NCBI GenBank assembly: GCA_031177765.1
Contig: JAPSKH010000008.1
Coordinates: 1 to 64,000 of the forward strand
Reading direction: 5' to 3'
Length of the DNA stretch: 64,000 bases
DNA from: Microbacterium sp.
GTDB taxonomy: Bacteria > Actinomycetota > Actinomycetes > Actinomycetales > Microbacteriaceae
Part shown: one piece after another, positions 31,551 to 40,313 of the stretch
How the letters are laid out: each line of letters opens with the position of its first letter
Numbering within the stretch: position 1 is the first letter of the stretch
Position numbers and translations under genes: made by a program
The notes under the pieces: model-generated
Database searches by the model: none
Told to the model about the DNA's origin: nothing
The model's input: only the letters and a program-made list of their open reading frames with translations

Positions 31551-32320
31551 GCGATCGTTCCCATCGGTCCGTAGTCGCACAGCACGCTATCGCCTCGCGA
31601 CACCCACATGGGGCGCGTGAACGAGCCGGCGAGGATGATCTCGCCCGCCTCGAGCCGAGCGCCGTGCTGCCAGAACTTGTCGGCCAGCCACGCCACGCCG
31701 GTCGCCGGGTGGCCGAGCACGCCGGCGGCGACACCCGTCTCCTCGATCTCGCCGTTGCGGGACAGGACGCCGGGCACCCAGCGCAGGTCGATCTCATCAG
31801 GGCGCTTGCGCACCCCGCCGAGCACCATCGCGCCGTAGGCGGCGTTGTCGGCGATGGTGTCGACGATGGTGCGGCCCTCGAGCTCGATGTGGGAGTTGAG
31901 GACCTCCAGCGCCGGCACGGCGTAGTCGATGGCGGCCAGTGCGTCCTCGAGCGTGCAGTCCGGGCCCTCGAGCGGCTGCTTCAGCACGAACGCGAGCTCG
32001 ACCTCGATGCGCACGTTCGAGAAGTGCTCGACGGGGATCTCGGCGCCGGACCGGTAGACCGTGTCGTCGAACATGACGCCGTAGTCGGGCTCGGTGATTC
32101 CGGTCGCCTGCTGCATCGCTTTGGAGGTGAGGCCGATCTTGCGTCCCACCAGGCGGCGTCCGGCGGCGATGTTCTTGTCGCGCCACACGCCCTGGATCGC
32201 GTACGAGTCCTCGACCGTCGCCTCGGGGTACCGTGCGGTGATCCGGGGGATCACCGAGTGGGTCCTGTCGGCCTCGGCGAGCTCATCCGCGATCGCGGCG
32301 ATCTGCTCCGGTGACAGCAT
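31535..32320 (-). CDS. hpaH: 2-oxo-hept-4-ene-1,7-dioate hydratase
   Basis: 261 aa. Hydrates 2-oxo-hept-4-ene-1,7-dioate to the HpaI substrate. A fumarylacetoacetase-like hydratase fold with GRKIGLTSKAMQQATGITEP near 62-81, VRIEVELAFVLK near 108 (metal Glu residues), and ALEVLNSHIELEGRTIVDTI near 140. ATG 32320 overlaps the hpaD stop by one base (TGATG), so expression is coupled. Confidence 0.93.
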   Translation of the reverse strand: MLSPEQIAAIADELAEADRTHSVIPRITARYPEATVEDSYAIQGVWRDKNIAAGRRLVGRKIGLTSKAMQQATGITEPDYGVMFDDTVYRSGAEIPVEHFSNVRIEVELAFVLKQPLEGPDCTLEDALAAIDYAVPALEVLNSHIELEGRTIVDTIADNAAYGAMVLGGVRKRPDEIDLRWVPGVLSRNGEIEETGVAAGVLGHPATGVAWLADKFWQHGARLEAGEIILAGSFTRPMWVSRGDSVLCDYGPMGTIACRFV

Positions 32321-33486
32321 CACAGCTGGTGACCGAGCTTGTACTCGCCCTGCTTCCACGACGGCAGCTCGTCGGCGCTGTCGCCGGCCCGGGTGTACGA
32401 GAAGCCGTCGGCGCCGATGGTGACGGCCATCTCGGAGGTGTCGGTGCGGGCGACGACGGGCTGCGGGTTGCCGTCGAGGTCGAGGACGAGGGAGGCCTCG
32501 GTGTACCACGACGGCACCACGGGGTTGCCCCACCAGTCGCGTCGCTGGTTGTCGTGGACGTCCCACGTGACGACCGGATTGTCGGGGTCGCCGGTGTAGT
32601 AGTCCTGCGTGTAGATCTCCACGCGGTGCCCGTCGGGGTCGCGCAGGTACAGGTAGAACGCGTTCGACACGCCGTGGCGGCCGGGGCCGCGCTCGATCGC
32701 GTCCGACCGGCGCAGCGCGCCGAGCTTGTCGCAGATCGCGAGGATGTTGTGCTTCTCGTGGGTCGCGAAGGCGACGTGGTGCATGCGCGGACCGTCGCCG
32801 CCGGTCATCGCGGTGTCGTGCACGGTGGGCTTGCGGCGCATCCACGCCGCGTACACGGTTCCCTCGTCGTCCTGGATGTCCTCGGTGACGCGGAAGCCGA
32901 GGTCCTGCATGAACTTCACCGCGCGCGGCACGTCGGGCGTCACCTGGTTGAAGTGGTCCAGGCGCACCAGCGCTCCGGGGGTGTAGAGGTCGTACCGCCA
33001 CGCGAGGCGCTCGACGTGCTCGACGTCGTGGAAGAACTCGTACGGGAAGCCCAGCGGGTCGATGACGCGCACCGAGTCGCCGATGCCCTTGGTGAAGCCC
33101 TCCCGGTTGCGCCGCACTTCGCAGCCGAGCTCCTCGTAGAACGCGACGGCCTTGTCGAGGTCTTCGGGCGTGCGCACGCGGTACGAGAACGCCGCGACCG
33201 CTGCCACCGGGCCCTTCCGCAGCACGAGGTTGTGGTGGATGAACTCCTCGATCGAGCGCAGGTAGACGGTGTCCTCGTCCTCCTCGGTGACGACGAGGTC
33301 GAGGACGTCGACGTAGAAGGCACGGGATGCCTCGAGGTCGGTGACGACGAGCTCCATGTACGCGCAGCGCAGGATGTCGGGCGCCGGCGACGTGGGAGTC
33401 GGCACGGGGTTGTCGGTGTCGATCGGCGCCTCCTGTGACACATAGAAGCCGGAGGAGGTGAGGGTCATGTTCTTGCGGTCGGTCAT
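32320..33486 (-). CDS. hpaD: 3,4-dihydroxyphenylacetate (homoprotocatechuate) 2,3-dioxygenase
   Basis: 388 aa. An extradiol ring-cleaving type I (vicinal oxygen chelate) enzyme like those of Brevibacterium and Arthrobacter. Metal ligands are visible: His in VRLDHFNQV near 164, His in MHHVAFATHE near 224, and Glu in HRVEIYTQDY near 276, with Fe or Mn as metal. ATG 33486 follows AAGGA at 7 nt; a second in-frame Met lies 6 codons later. A 104-nt gap separates it from hpaE, the only sizeable gap in the operon, where I see no clear promoter or terminator. Confidence 0.95.
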   Translation of the reverse strand: MTDRKNMTLTSSGFYVSQEAPIDTDNPVPTPTSPAPDILRCAYMELVVTDLEASRAFYVDVLDLVVTEEDEDTVYLRSIEEFIHHNLVLRKGPVAAVAAFSYRVRTPEDLDKAVAFYEELGCEVRRNREGFTKGIGDSVRVIDPLGFPYEFFHDVEHVERLAWRYDLYTPGALVRLDHFNQVTPDVPRAVKFMQDLGFRVTEDIQDDEGTVYAAWMRRKPTVHDTAMTGGDGPRMHHVAFATHEKHNILAICDKLGALRRSDAIERGPGRHGVSNAFYLYLRDPDGHRVEIYTQDYYTGDPDNPVVTWDVHDNQRRDWWGNPVVPSWYTEASLVLDLDGNPQPVVARTDTSEMAVTIGADGFSYTRAGDSADELPSWKQGEYKLGHQL

Positions 33487-33590
33487 TTCGCGTCCTTGCT
33501 TGTGTTGGTTCTCGAGCGAGGGAGGGAAGCGACCGGGACGAAACGCGCGCGTCGGGTCTCGGTTCGCTCGCTCGACGGAAGAATGCGGGC

Positions 33591-35153
33591 TCAGCCCTCG
33601 TCGGACTCGGCGGCCTCGGCCTGCTCCGGGGCAGGCGTCGACTTGCCGAAGGTCGGGTTGTGCGCCGGTCCGAGCGTGATGTGCACGGCCTGCTGGTCGG
33701 TGTAGAAGTCGATCGAGCGGTAGCCGCCCTCGTGGCCGAGCCCCGAGGCCTTCACCCCGCCGAACGGCGTGCGGAGGTCGCGCACGTTGTTGGAGTTCAG
33801 CCACACCATGCCGGCCTCGATCGCCTGCGAGAAGTTGTGCGCGCGCTTGAGGTCGTTGGTCCACACGTAGGCGGCGAGCCCGTACCTCACGCCGTTGGCC
33901 AGCTGGAGCGCCTCCTCGTCGGTGTCGAAAGGCGTGATGGCGACGACCGGCCCGAAGATCTCCTCCTGGAAGATCCGCGCGTCGGGCGCGACATCGGCGA
34001 AGACAGTGGGCCGCACGAAGTTGCCGGTGTCGAAGCCGTCGGGGCGGCCGCCGCCGGCGACGAGGCGCGCTTCGGTCTTGCCGATCTCGATGTACGACAT
34101 CACCTTGTCGTAGTGCTCGGGGTGCACCAGCGCGCCGACCTCGGTGGCCGGGTCGTCGGGGTAGCCCACGATGACGCGCTCGGCCTGGGCGGCATAGCGC
34201 TCGACGAACTCGTCGTAGACCGGGCGCTCGACGAGGATCCGCGACCCGGCGGTGCAGCGCTCGCCGTTCAGCGAGAACACGCCGAAGATCGTCGCGTCGA
34301 TCGCGGCCTCGAGGTCGGCGTCGGCGAACACGACGGCCGGGCTCTTCCCGCCCAGCTCCATCGACAGGCCCTTGAGGTACGGCGCGGCGTTGGCGAAGAT
34401 GATCTGCCCGGTGCGGCTCTCGCCCGTGAAGGAGATGAGGGGCACGTCGGGGTGCTTGACCAGGGCGTCGCCGGCGTCCTCGCCGAAGCCGTTGACGAGG
34501 TTGAAGACGCCCCGCGGCAGGCCCGCCTCCTCGAAGATGCCCGCCCACAGCGACGCCGACAGCGGCGTGAACTCGGCCGGCTTCAGCACGACGGTGTTGC
34601 CGGTCGCCAGCGCCGGACCGAGCTTCCACGACTCGAGCATGAACGGCGTGTTCCACGGCGTGATGAGCCCCGCGACCCCGATCGGCTTGCGGTTGACGTA
34701 GTTCATCTGCCGGCCCGGCACCTTGAAGGCGTCGTCGGTCTGCGCCACGATCAGGTCGGCGAAGAACCGGAAGTTCTCCGCGGCCCGGCGGGCCTGACCG
34801 AGCGCCTGCGTGATCGGCAGGCCGGAATCGAACGACTCGAGCTCGGCCAGGCGGGCGTCGCGGGACTCGACGATGTCGGCGATCCGGTGCAGCACGCGGG
34901 ATCGCTCGCGGGGCAGCATCCGAGGCCACGGGCCGTCGGTGAAGGCGCGGCGCGCGGCCGCGACGGCGCGGTCGATGTCGGCCTTCTTGCCGGCGGCGGC
35001 GCGGAGGTAGGTCTCGTTGGTGACCGGGTCGAGGACGTCGAAGGTGTCGCCGTCGAGCGAGTCGACGAACTCGCCGTCGATGTAGTGCTGGACACGGTCG
35101 GGCAGGTCTGCCGGACGGCGCCGGGAGGCTCGGGCGGTGGCGGTGTCGGTCAT
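33591..35153 (-). CDS. hpaE: 5-carboxymethyl-2-hydroxymuconate semialdehyde dehydrogenase
   Basis: 520 aa. A NAD-dependent aldehyde dehydrogenase oxidising the HpaD ring-cleavage product. YVNRKPIGVAGLITPWNTPF near 155 and the nucleotide-site FTGESRTGQIIF near 238 are present, as are catalytic Glu in SMELGGKSPAVVF near 262 and catalytic Cys in FSLNGERCTAGSR near 298. AAGGAG precedes ATG 35153. It has an acidic C-terminal extension (EQAEAAESDEG). Confidence 0.93.
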   Translation of the reverse strand: MTDTATARASRRRPADLPDRVQHYIDGEFVDSLDGDTFDVLDPVTNETYLRAAAGKKADIDRAVAAARRAFTDGPWPRMLPRERSRVLHRIADIVESRDARLAELESFDSGLPITQALGQARRAAENFRFFADLIVAQTDDAFKVPGRQMNYVNRKPIGVAGLITPWNTPFMLESWKLGPALATGNTVVLKPAEFTPLSASLWAGIFEEAGLPRGVFNLVNGFGEDAGDALVKHPDVPLISFTGESRTGQIIFANAAPYLKGLSMELGGKSPAVVFADADLEAAIDATIFGVFSLNGERCTAGSRILVERPVYDEFVERYAAQAERVIVGYPDDPATEVGALVHPEHYDKVMSYIEIGKTEARLVAGGGRPDGFDTGNFVRPTVFADVAPDARIFQEEIFGPVVAITPFDTDEEALQLANGVRYGLAAYVWTNDLKRAHNFSQAIEAGMVWLNSNNVRDLRTPFGGVKASGLGHEGGYRSIDFYTDQQAVHITLGPAHNPTFGKSTPAPEQAEAAESDEG

Positions 35154-35175
35154 GGTGTGCTCCTTCGGGGAGATG

Positions 35176-35868
35176 TCAGAACGCCGGAAGGCCCAAGGCC
35201 TCGTCGGGGTGTTCGTGGATCATGTAGGCGTCGAGGGTCGCCGAGCGATGGCGGCGGGCGGCTTTCTCGATCTCGCCCAGGGGCGCGCCGGACTCGATGA
35301 GCTGCACGATGTTCTCGTGCTCGCGCACCGACTCCTGGGCGCGGCCCGGGACGAAGCTGAAGGTGGAGTCGCGGAGGTGGCCGAGGCGGGCCCACTCGGC
35401 GTTGACGAGCTCGAGCATCCGCGGGTTGGCGCACTTGGTGAACAGCGCCGCGTGGAACTCCTGATTCAGCGCCGTGAAGGCGCGCGGATCGAAGTGCTCG
35501 AGCGTGCCGATCATGAGGTCGTTGATGCGGCGGGCGTTGCGGATGTCGTCGGCGGTGAGACGGCGCGCGGCGAGGGCGGTGGCCGCGCCTTCGAGGATCG
35601 ACAGCGCCTGCATGCTGTGGCGGTACTGCGAATCGTCGACCATCGACACCCGCGCGCCGACGTTCCGCTCGAACATGACCAGGCCCTCGGCCTCGAGCTG
35701 ACGGATGGCCTCGCGGACCGGCACCACGCTCATGTCGAGCTCACCGGCGATGGCTCCGAGCACCAGCCGGTAGCCCGGGGTGAACTCCTGCTTCGCGATC
35801 CGCTCCTTGATCCAGTGGTACGCCCGCTGCGACTTGCTGAGCGTGCCGGAGACCTCGGTCTCCTTCAT
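35176..35868 (-). CDS. GntR-family regulator (FadR/FCD subfamily) of the hpa cluster
   Basis: 230 aa. N-terminal winged helix (about 12-75; MSVVPVREAIRQLEAEGLVM) and an all-helical FCD ligand domain with the metal-type pattern (FHAALFTKCANPRMLELV near 135). ATG 35868 overlaps the upstream FAH-RraA gene by 4 bp (ATGA), so it is part of the operon it probably controls. Likely operator: ATCGTATATGAT (37381-37392), which covers both divergent -10 elements between the operon and the MFS gene. Confidence 0.88.
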   Translation of the reverse strand: MKETEVSGTLSKSQRAYHWIKERIAKQEFTPGYRLVLGAIAGELDMSVVPVREAIRQLEAEGLVMFERNVGARVSMVDDSQYRHSMQALSILEGAATALAARRLTADDIRNARRINDLMIGTLEHFDPRAFTALNQEFHAALFTKCANPRMLELVNAEWARLGHLRDSTFSFVPGRAQESVREHENIVQLIESGAPLGEIEKAARRHRSATLDAYMIHEHPDEALGLPAF

Positions 35869-37349
35869 GCCGAGCCTCCGTCCTCCCGCGCAGCGGCGAA
35901 GCGGGACCTCCACTGGGCGTTCATCGGGAACAGGCCGTCGACCGGATGCCCCTCGGCGACACGTGCGGCGATCCATGCGTCCTCGTCCTCCTGGGCGAGC
36001 GCCGCGTCGACGACCTCCTCGACGAGGGCCGGCGGGATGACGAGGACGCCGTCGTCGTCGCCGACGATGACGTCGCCCGGCTGCACCGTGGTGCCGCCGC
36101 ATGCGACGGTCACGTCGACATCCCATGGCACGTGCTTCCGGCCGAGCACGGCGGGGTGCGCTCCCGACGAGTACACCGGGATGCCGACCGCGGCCACGGC
36201 GGCGGCATCCCGCACACCGCCGTCGGTGACGATGCCGGCCGCACCGCGGGCGTGCGCACGGATGGCGAGGACGTCGCCGAGCGTTCCGGAGCCGGTCTCG
36301 CCCCGCGCCTCGATGACGATGACCTCGCCGTCGCCGACCGCGTCGAAGGCCCGCTTCTGCGCGTTGTAGCCGCCGCCGTGGCTGTCGAACAGGTCCTCGC
36401 GGTTGGGCACGAAGCGGAGGGTGCGCGCCGTGCCGACGAGCTTCGTCCCCGGACGCAGCGGCCGGACGCCGTCGATGTGCACGTTGTTCAGGCCGCGTCT
36501 GCGCAGCTGCTGCGACAGGCCCGCGACGGGTGCGGCCGCGAGCTTGGCGCGGAGCTCTTCGCCCAGACGCCACTCGGGCGGCAGTCCCGCGGCCTCCCGG
36601 GAGCCCCAGGCCTCGGTGCGCTGCAGATCGTCGGCCGAGGGGAGCGAGCCGAGCTCGGGATCGAAGGGGACCTCGCCCTGCACCACGGTGGTGACCAGGC
36701 GCCCGGTCGACGGACCGCCCGCTACATCGACCTCGACCTCGACGACGTCGCCCGGGACGGCGACGGAGGAGCCCGCAGGGGTGCCGGTGAGGATGACATC
36801 GCCCGGCTCGAGCGTGAAGTGCTGGGAGAGATCGGCGACGAGCTGCTCGAGCGAGAAGATCATGCCCGCGGACGTGTCGTCCTGCACCGGCGCGCCGTTG
36901 AGCCAGGTCCGCACCCGCAGCGACCGCGGATCGATGCCGCGGGCATCCAGCAGCGACGGGCCGATCGGCGTGTACCCGTCGCCGCCCTTGGACCGCACGT
37001 TCGACCCCTTGTCGTTCGCGCGCAGGTCGTACAGGCCGAAGTCGTTGGCGGCGGTCACCCAGGCGACGTGATCCCACGCGTCCGCAAGGGCGATCCGTCG
37101 GGCCGGCCGCCCGATGACGAGCGCGATCTCGCCTTCGAACGCCAGCAGCTCGGTGCCCGCAGGACGCTCGATCGTGCCGCCCGATGCCGCGACGGAGCTG
37201 GACGGCTTGAAGAAGTACGACGGATGCTGCGGGCGGCGCCCCCGCTGATCCGCACGGGAGGCGTAGCTGAGGTGGATCGCGATGATCTTTCCCGGGCGGG
37301 CGGGGAGGGCTGCGAAGCGGGGATCCGCGGTCGCCGTCGTTCCGTCCAT
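35865..37349 (-). CDS. FAH-domain isomerase/decarboxylase fused to a RraA-like aldolase domain
   Basis: 494 aa, two enzymes in one chain. The N-terminal fumarylacetoacetate-hydrolase domain (about 15-225) keeps the metal-binding ExE in LAFEGEIALVIG near 70 and Asp in VTAANDFGLYDLR near 100, as in HpaG/HpcE decarboxylases acting on 5-oxopent-3-ene-1,2,5-tricarboxylate. The C-terminal domain (about 280-470) is RraA/HMG-aldolase-like, with GTLGDVLAIRAHARGAAGIV and TDGGVRDAA (catalytic Arg-Asp). E. coli HpaG is instead a duplication of two FAH domains. First gene of the hpa operon; GAGG precedes ATG 37349. Confidence 0.88.
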   Translation of the reverse strand: MDGTTATADPRFAALPARPGKIIAIHLSYASRADQRGRRPQHPSYFFKPSSSVAASGGTIERPAGTELLAFEGEIALVIGRPARRIALADAWDHVAWVTAANDFGLYDLRANDKGSNVRSKGGDGYTPIGPSLLDARGIDPRSLRVRTWLNGAPVQDDTSAGMIFSLEQLVADLSQHFTLEPGDVILTGTPAGSSVAVPGDVVEVEVDVAGGPSTGRLVTTVVQGEVPFDPELGSLPSADDLQRTEAWGSREAAGLPPEWRLGEELRAKLAAAPVAGLSQQLRRRGLNNVHIDGVRPLRPGTKLVGTARTLRFVPNREDLFDSHGGGYNAQKRAFDAVGDGEVIVIEARGETGSGTLGDVLAIRAHARGAAGIVTDGGVRDAAAVAAVGIPVYSSGAHPAVLGRKHVPWDVDVTVACGGTTVQPGDVIVGDDDGVLVIPPALVEEVVDAALAQEDEDAWIAARVAEGHPVDGLFPMNAQWRSRFAAAREDGGSA

Positions 37350-37364
37350 GAAGCATCCTCACTG

Positions 37365-37409
37365 TTGCGTCGTATCCGAAATCGTATATGATCACAGCAC
37401 ACCGGGCAA
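37365..37409. promoter_or_regulatory. Overlapping divergent promoters of the hpa operon and MFS gene, with GntR operator
   Basis: Plus strand: TTGCGT (37365-37370), 16 nt, TATGAT (37387-37392). Minus strand: TTGCCC (37409-37404), 17 nt, TACGAT (37386-37381). Both -10 elements lie in the dyad ATCGTATATGAT (37381-37392), and TCGTAT is repeated at 37370-37375. One bound GntR dimer could block both directions. Confidence 0.75.
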
Positions 37410-37469
37410 GGCGCTCCCGAAGCCGCCGCCGGTGACATTGATGTCACGCTCGACACAGGAGTCATGCAC

Positions 37470-38852
37470 ATGAGCACATCCCAGCCCGCCGGTGGCTTCA
37501 CGCCGACCGGCACGATCGCCTCGGCGGCCGACCGCCGACGCGTGGTCTTCGCCACGGTGGTCGGCACCACCGTGGAGTGGTACGACTTCTTCATCTACGC
37601 CTCCGCGGCGGGCCTGGTCTTCGGGCAGCTGTTCTTCGCGCCGCTGGGCGCCAACAGCGTCCTGATCTCGTTCGCGACGGTCGGCGTGAGCTTCCTCTTC
37701 CGTCCGCTCGGCGCGTTCCTCGCCGGTCACTTCGGCGACAAGTACGGACGCAAGGTCGTGCTGATGTGGACGCTCATCCTCATGGGAGCGGCGACGGCGC
37801 TCATCGGCATCCTCCCCACCTACGAGGCGATCGGCGTCGCAGCGCCGATCCTCCTGGTGCTGCTGCGCATCCTGCAGGGCCTGTCTGCCGGCGGTGAATG
37901 GGGCGGCGCCGTGCTCATGGCGGTCGAGCACGCGCCCCGGCCCCGCCGCGGCGCCTTCGGCGCGTCGCCTCAGATCGGCGTGCCGCTGGGCCTGCTGCTG
38001 GCATCCGGCGTGATGGCCCTCATGGCGATGATCGCCCCCGGGGATGCCTTCGTCGCGTGGGGCTGGCGCGTGCCGTTCCTGTTGAGCGTGGTGCTCATCC
38101 TCGTCGGCTGGTACGTCCGCCGTCGCGTCGAGGAGAGCCCGGTGTTCGCCGAGCTCGCCGAGCGCAAGGAGAAGGCGCGGATGCCGATCGTGCAGCTGTT
38201 CCGCAAGCACGTGCTCCTGGTGATCATCGCGGCCTTCGTCTTCGCGGGGAACAACGCGGTCGGCTACATGACGACCGGCGGCTACATCCAGAACTACTCC
38301 ACCAACCCCGAGGGCCCGCTGGCGCTCGAGCGCGGGCCGGTCCTGTGGGCCGTCGCCGGCTCGGCCGTGACGTGGCTGCTGTCGACCTTCGCCGCGGGGG
38401 TCATCTCGGACCGCATCGGACGGCGCACCACCTACATCGTGGGCTGGATCCTGCAGCTCGTGGGCGTCTTCACGCTGTTCCCCCTGGTCAACACCGGCAG
38501 CATCTGGCTGCTGTTCCTGGGCCTTGCCATCCTCACGATCGGTCTCGGCTTCACCTACGGCCCCCAGGCGGCGCTGTACTCGGAGCTGTTCCCCGCCTCG
38601 ATCCGGTTCTCCGGCGTGTCCATCTCGTACGCGATCGGCGCGATCCTCGGCGGCGCGTTCGCGCCGACGATCGCCACGGCGCTGGTGCAGGCGACCGGCA
38701 CGACGATGTCGGTGACGTGGTACCTCGCCGGCATGACGGTGCTGGGGCTCATCGCCACACTGCTGCTGCGTGACCGGTCCGGCATCCCGCTGGGTCCCGA
38801 GCACGAGGCCGAGCAGGAGAAGAGCCCCATCTACGGGGTGGCCAAGGCCTGA
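37470..38852 (+). CDS. MFS transporter, metabolite:H+ symporter (MHS) family
   Basis: 460 aa, 12 predicted membrane segments. MHS hallmarks include VVGTTVEWYDFFIYASAAGL near 30, FRPLGAFLAGHFGDKYGRK near 75-93, and GLSAGGEWGGAVLMAVEHA near 135. Probably imports homoprotocatechuate or a hydroxyphenylacetate, judging from the divergent hpa operon. ATG 37470 is preferred over ATG 37464 because AGGAG (37457-37461) stands 8 nt before it. Confidence 0.9.
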   Translation: MSTSQPAGGFTPTGTIASAADRRRVVFATVVGTTVEWYDFFIYASAAGLVFGQLFFAPLGANSVLISFATVGVSFLFRPLGAFLAGHFGDKYGRKVVLMWTLILMGAATALIGILPTYEAIGVAAPILLVLLRILQGLSAGGEWGGAVLMAVEHAPRPRRGAFGASPQIGVPLGLLLASGVMALMAMIAPGDAFVAWGWRVPFLLSVVLILVGWYVRRRVEESPVFAELAERKEKARMPIVQLFRKHVLLVIIAAFVFAGNNAVGYMTTGGYIQNYSTNPEGPLALERGPVLWAVAGSAVTWLLSTFAAGVISDRIGRRTTYIVGWILQLVGVFTLFPLVNTGSIWLLFLGLAILTIGLGFTYGPQAALYSELFPASIRFSGVSISYAIGAILGGAFAPTIATALVQATGTTMSVTWYLAGMTVLGLIATLLLRDRSGIPLGPEHEAEQEKSPIYGVAKA

Positions 38853-38864
38853 GTCGTCGATGTC

Positions 38865-38901
38865 GACGGGGCGGGGCGGGGCCGGTCGGCTCCGCCCCGT
38901 C
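38865..38901 (+). terminator. GC-rich terminator after the MFS gene
   Basis: GACGGGGCGG (38865-38874) pairs with CCGCCCCGTC (38892-38901), a 10-bp stem with a 17-nt loop, 13 nt after the stop codon. Confidence 0.75.
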
Positions 38902-38932
38902 GTCACGTCCGGGGCATCCCGCAGGCGAGCGT

Positions 38933-39001
38933 GTCCCACTTCTGCGGCTGCGGCGGCTCTTCTGGCCGCCTCTTCGGGACATGCCGCCCGGTAAGTGGGA
39001 C
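38933..39001. repeat. 69-bp element with 9-bp perfect terminal inverted repeats
   Basis: GTCCCACTT (38933-38941) and AAGTGGGAC (38993-39001) bound a 51-bp core that has its own hairpin GGCGGC (38952-38957) / GCCGCC (38965-38970). It lies between convergent genes and so may be the terminator for the thioesterase gene, but the long loop is unusual. Origin unknown. Confidence 0.6.
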
Positions 39002-39033
39002 GCGGGGGCGGATGCCGAGGCGCGTGCCCGGCG

Positions 39034-39450
39034 TCAGTCCCCGGCGGGTCGGGTGACGCGGGTGCGGCCGCGCACCTCGGCGATCACGCGACCATCCGCC
39101 GTGGAGACCCGCACGTCGTAGACGCCCGAGCGGCCGACGAGTGCACGGCGCTCGGCGACCGCCTCCAGCTGGTCGCCCTCGCGTGCCGGCGACAGGAAGA
39201 CGATGTCGGCGCCGGCGACCAGGGTCACGGCATCCGTCTCGTTGCCGGCGAGGGCGAGCGCGGTGTCGGCCAGTGCGAACACCACACCCCCGTGCGCCAC
39301 CGCGAAGCCGTTGAGCATGTCGGCCCGCACGCTCATGCGCACCACGGCCCGGCCCGGTTCCGCGCGGACGACCGACATGCCGAGCGCGGCCGATGCGGGG
39401 TCGGCGGCGATCATGCGGCGCGTGTGCTCGGTGGCGAACACGTCGTCCAT
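39034..39450 (-). CDS. paaI: PaaI-type hotdog thioesterase
   Basis: 138 aa. A hotdog-fold acyl-CoA thioesterase with the PaaI signature NGFAVAHGGVVFALADTALA near 48-67. It hydrolyses phenylacetyl-CoA or hydroxylated derivatives, a safety valve that frees CoA if the ring-1,2-epoxide route stalls. GGGAGGA precedes ATG 39450. Divergent from the enoyl-CoA hydratase across 95 bp containing a PaaR operator, so it belongs to the paa regulon. Confidence 0.88.
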   Translation of the reverse strand: MDDVFATEHTRRMIAADPASAALGMSVVRAEPGRAVVRMSVRADMLNGFAVAHGGVVFALADTALALAGNETDAVTLVAGADIVFLSPAREGDQLEAVAERRALVGRSGVYDVRVSTADGRVIAEVRGRTRVTRPAGD

Positions 39451-39503
39451 GTGGATCCTCCCGGCGGAGCGTTGAGCGACCCGCGGCGCTGTGCGATCAT
39501 CGT

Positions 39504-39521
39504 ACAGAACGAGCGTTCAGT
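39504..39521. promoter_or_regulatory. Candidate PaaR operator 1
   Basis: ACAGAACGAGCGTTCAGT is an 18-bp dyad (GAACG-AG-CGTTC core) between the divergent paaI and enoyl-CoA hydratase genes. It matches operator 2 at 43065-43082 in 14 of 18 positions. A minus-strand -10-like TACGAT (39504-39499) touches it. Confidence 0.75.
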
Positions 39522-39545
39522 AATCCACGACGCCCGCCCGAGTCG

Positions 39546-40313
39546 ATGACGACGAAACGGATGCCGATGCCCACGATCCTGCGCGAGGAGCGGCCCGACC
39601 GCATGTGGGTGCGGCTGCATCGTCCCGACGCGCGCAACGCGATCGACCGCGCGATGGTCGACGAGCTGCACGCGGTGTGCGAGGACCTCGAGCGCATGCC
39701 CCGCGTCCTCCTCCTCGCCGGTGCCGGCGGGGTCTTCGCGAGCGGCGCCGACATCGCCGAGCTGCGCGAGCGCGCACCGGCCGATGCGCTCGAGGGGATC
39801 AACTCGCGGCTGTTCGATCGCATCGCGCACCTGCCGATGCCGGTGATCGCGGTCGTCGACGGCTGGGCGCTGGGCGGAGGAGCCGAGCTGGCGTACGCCG
39901 CAGATCTCCGGATCGCGAGCGACCGCGCGCGCTTCGGCAGCCCCGAGCCGTCGCTGGGGATCGTCCCCGCCGCGGGAGCGACGTGGCGTCTGCCGCGCCT
40001 GGTGGGCGAGCCGCTCGCGAAGCAGATGCTGCTGGCCGGGCGGATCCTCGCCGCCGACGACGCGCACGCGGCGGGACTGGTCGTCTCCGTCCACCCGCCC
40101 GGGGAGCTTGACGCCGCAGCGGACGCGCTCGCGGACCGTATCGCGGCGCTGGACCCTCTGGCGCTCCGGCACACCAAGCGCCTCATCGACGATCCCACCG
40201 ACGACCCGCGCGCGGCGGCCGACGCCGCGCAGGCCGAGTGCTTCGGGTCGCCGGCCAAGCACGAGCGCATGACGGCCTGGCTCGATGGCAGGCGCGAGAG
40301 GAAGAACGCATGA
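39546..40313 (+). CDS. Enoyl-CoA hydratase/isomerase (PaaF-like)
   Basis: 255 aa crotonase-fold protein. Oxyanion-hole segments FASGADIAELRER near 62 and GWALGGGAELAYAADLRIAS near 100; a catalytic-type Glu in GSPEPSLGIVPAAG near 128. Likely acts on the 2,3-dehydroadipyl-CoA stage of phenylacetate breakdown. Start is uncertain: ATG 39546, 39561 or 39567, none with a strong ribosome site; 39546 is taken as the first after the operator. It ends in an ATGA overlap with paaZ. Confidence 0.85.
   Translation: MTTKRMPMPTILREERPDRMWVRLHRPDARNAIDRAMVDELHAVCEDLERMPRVLLLAGAGGVFASGADIAELRERAPADALEGINSRLFDRIAHLPMPVIAVVDGWALGGGAELAYAADLRIASDRARFGSPEPSLGIVPAAGATWRLPRLVGEPLAKQMLLAGRILAADDAHAAGLVVSVHPPGELDAAADALADRIAALDPLALRHTKRLIDDPTDDPRAAADAAQAECFGSPAKHERMTAWLDGRRERKNA

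Noticed and set aside
30715..31797. 548-codon minus-strand frame running through hpaI into the membrane protein
   Set aside because: Only the last 187 codons look like protein; the rest is the wrong frame of hpaI. ATG 30714 is the real start.
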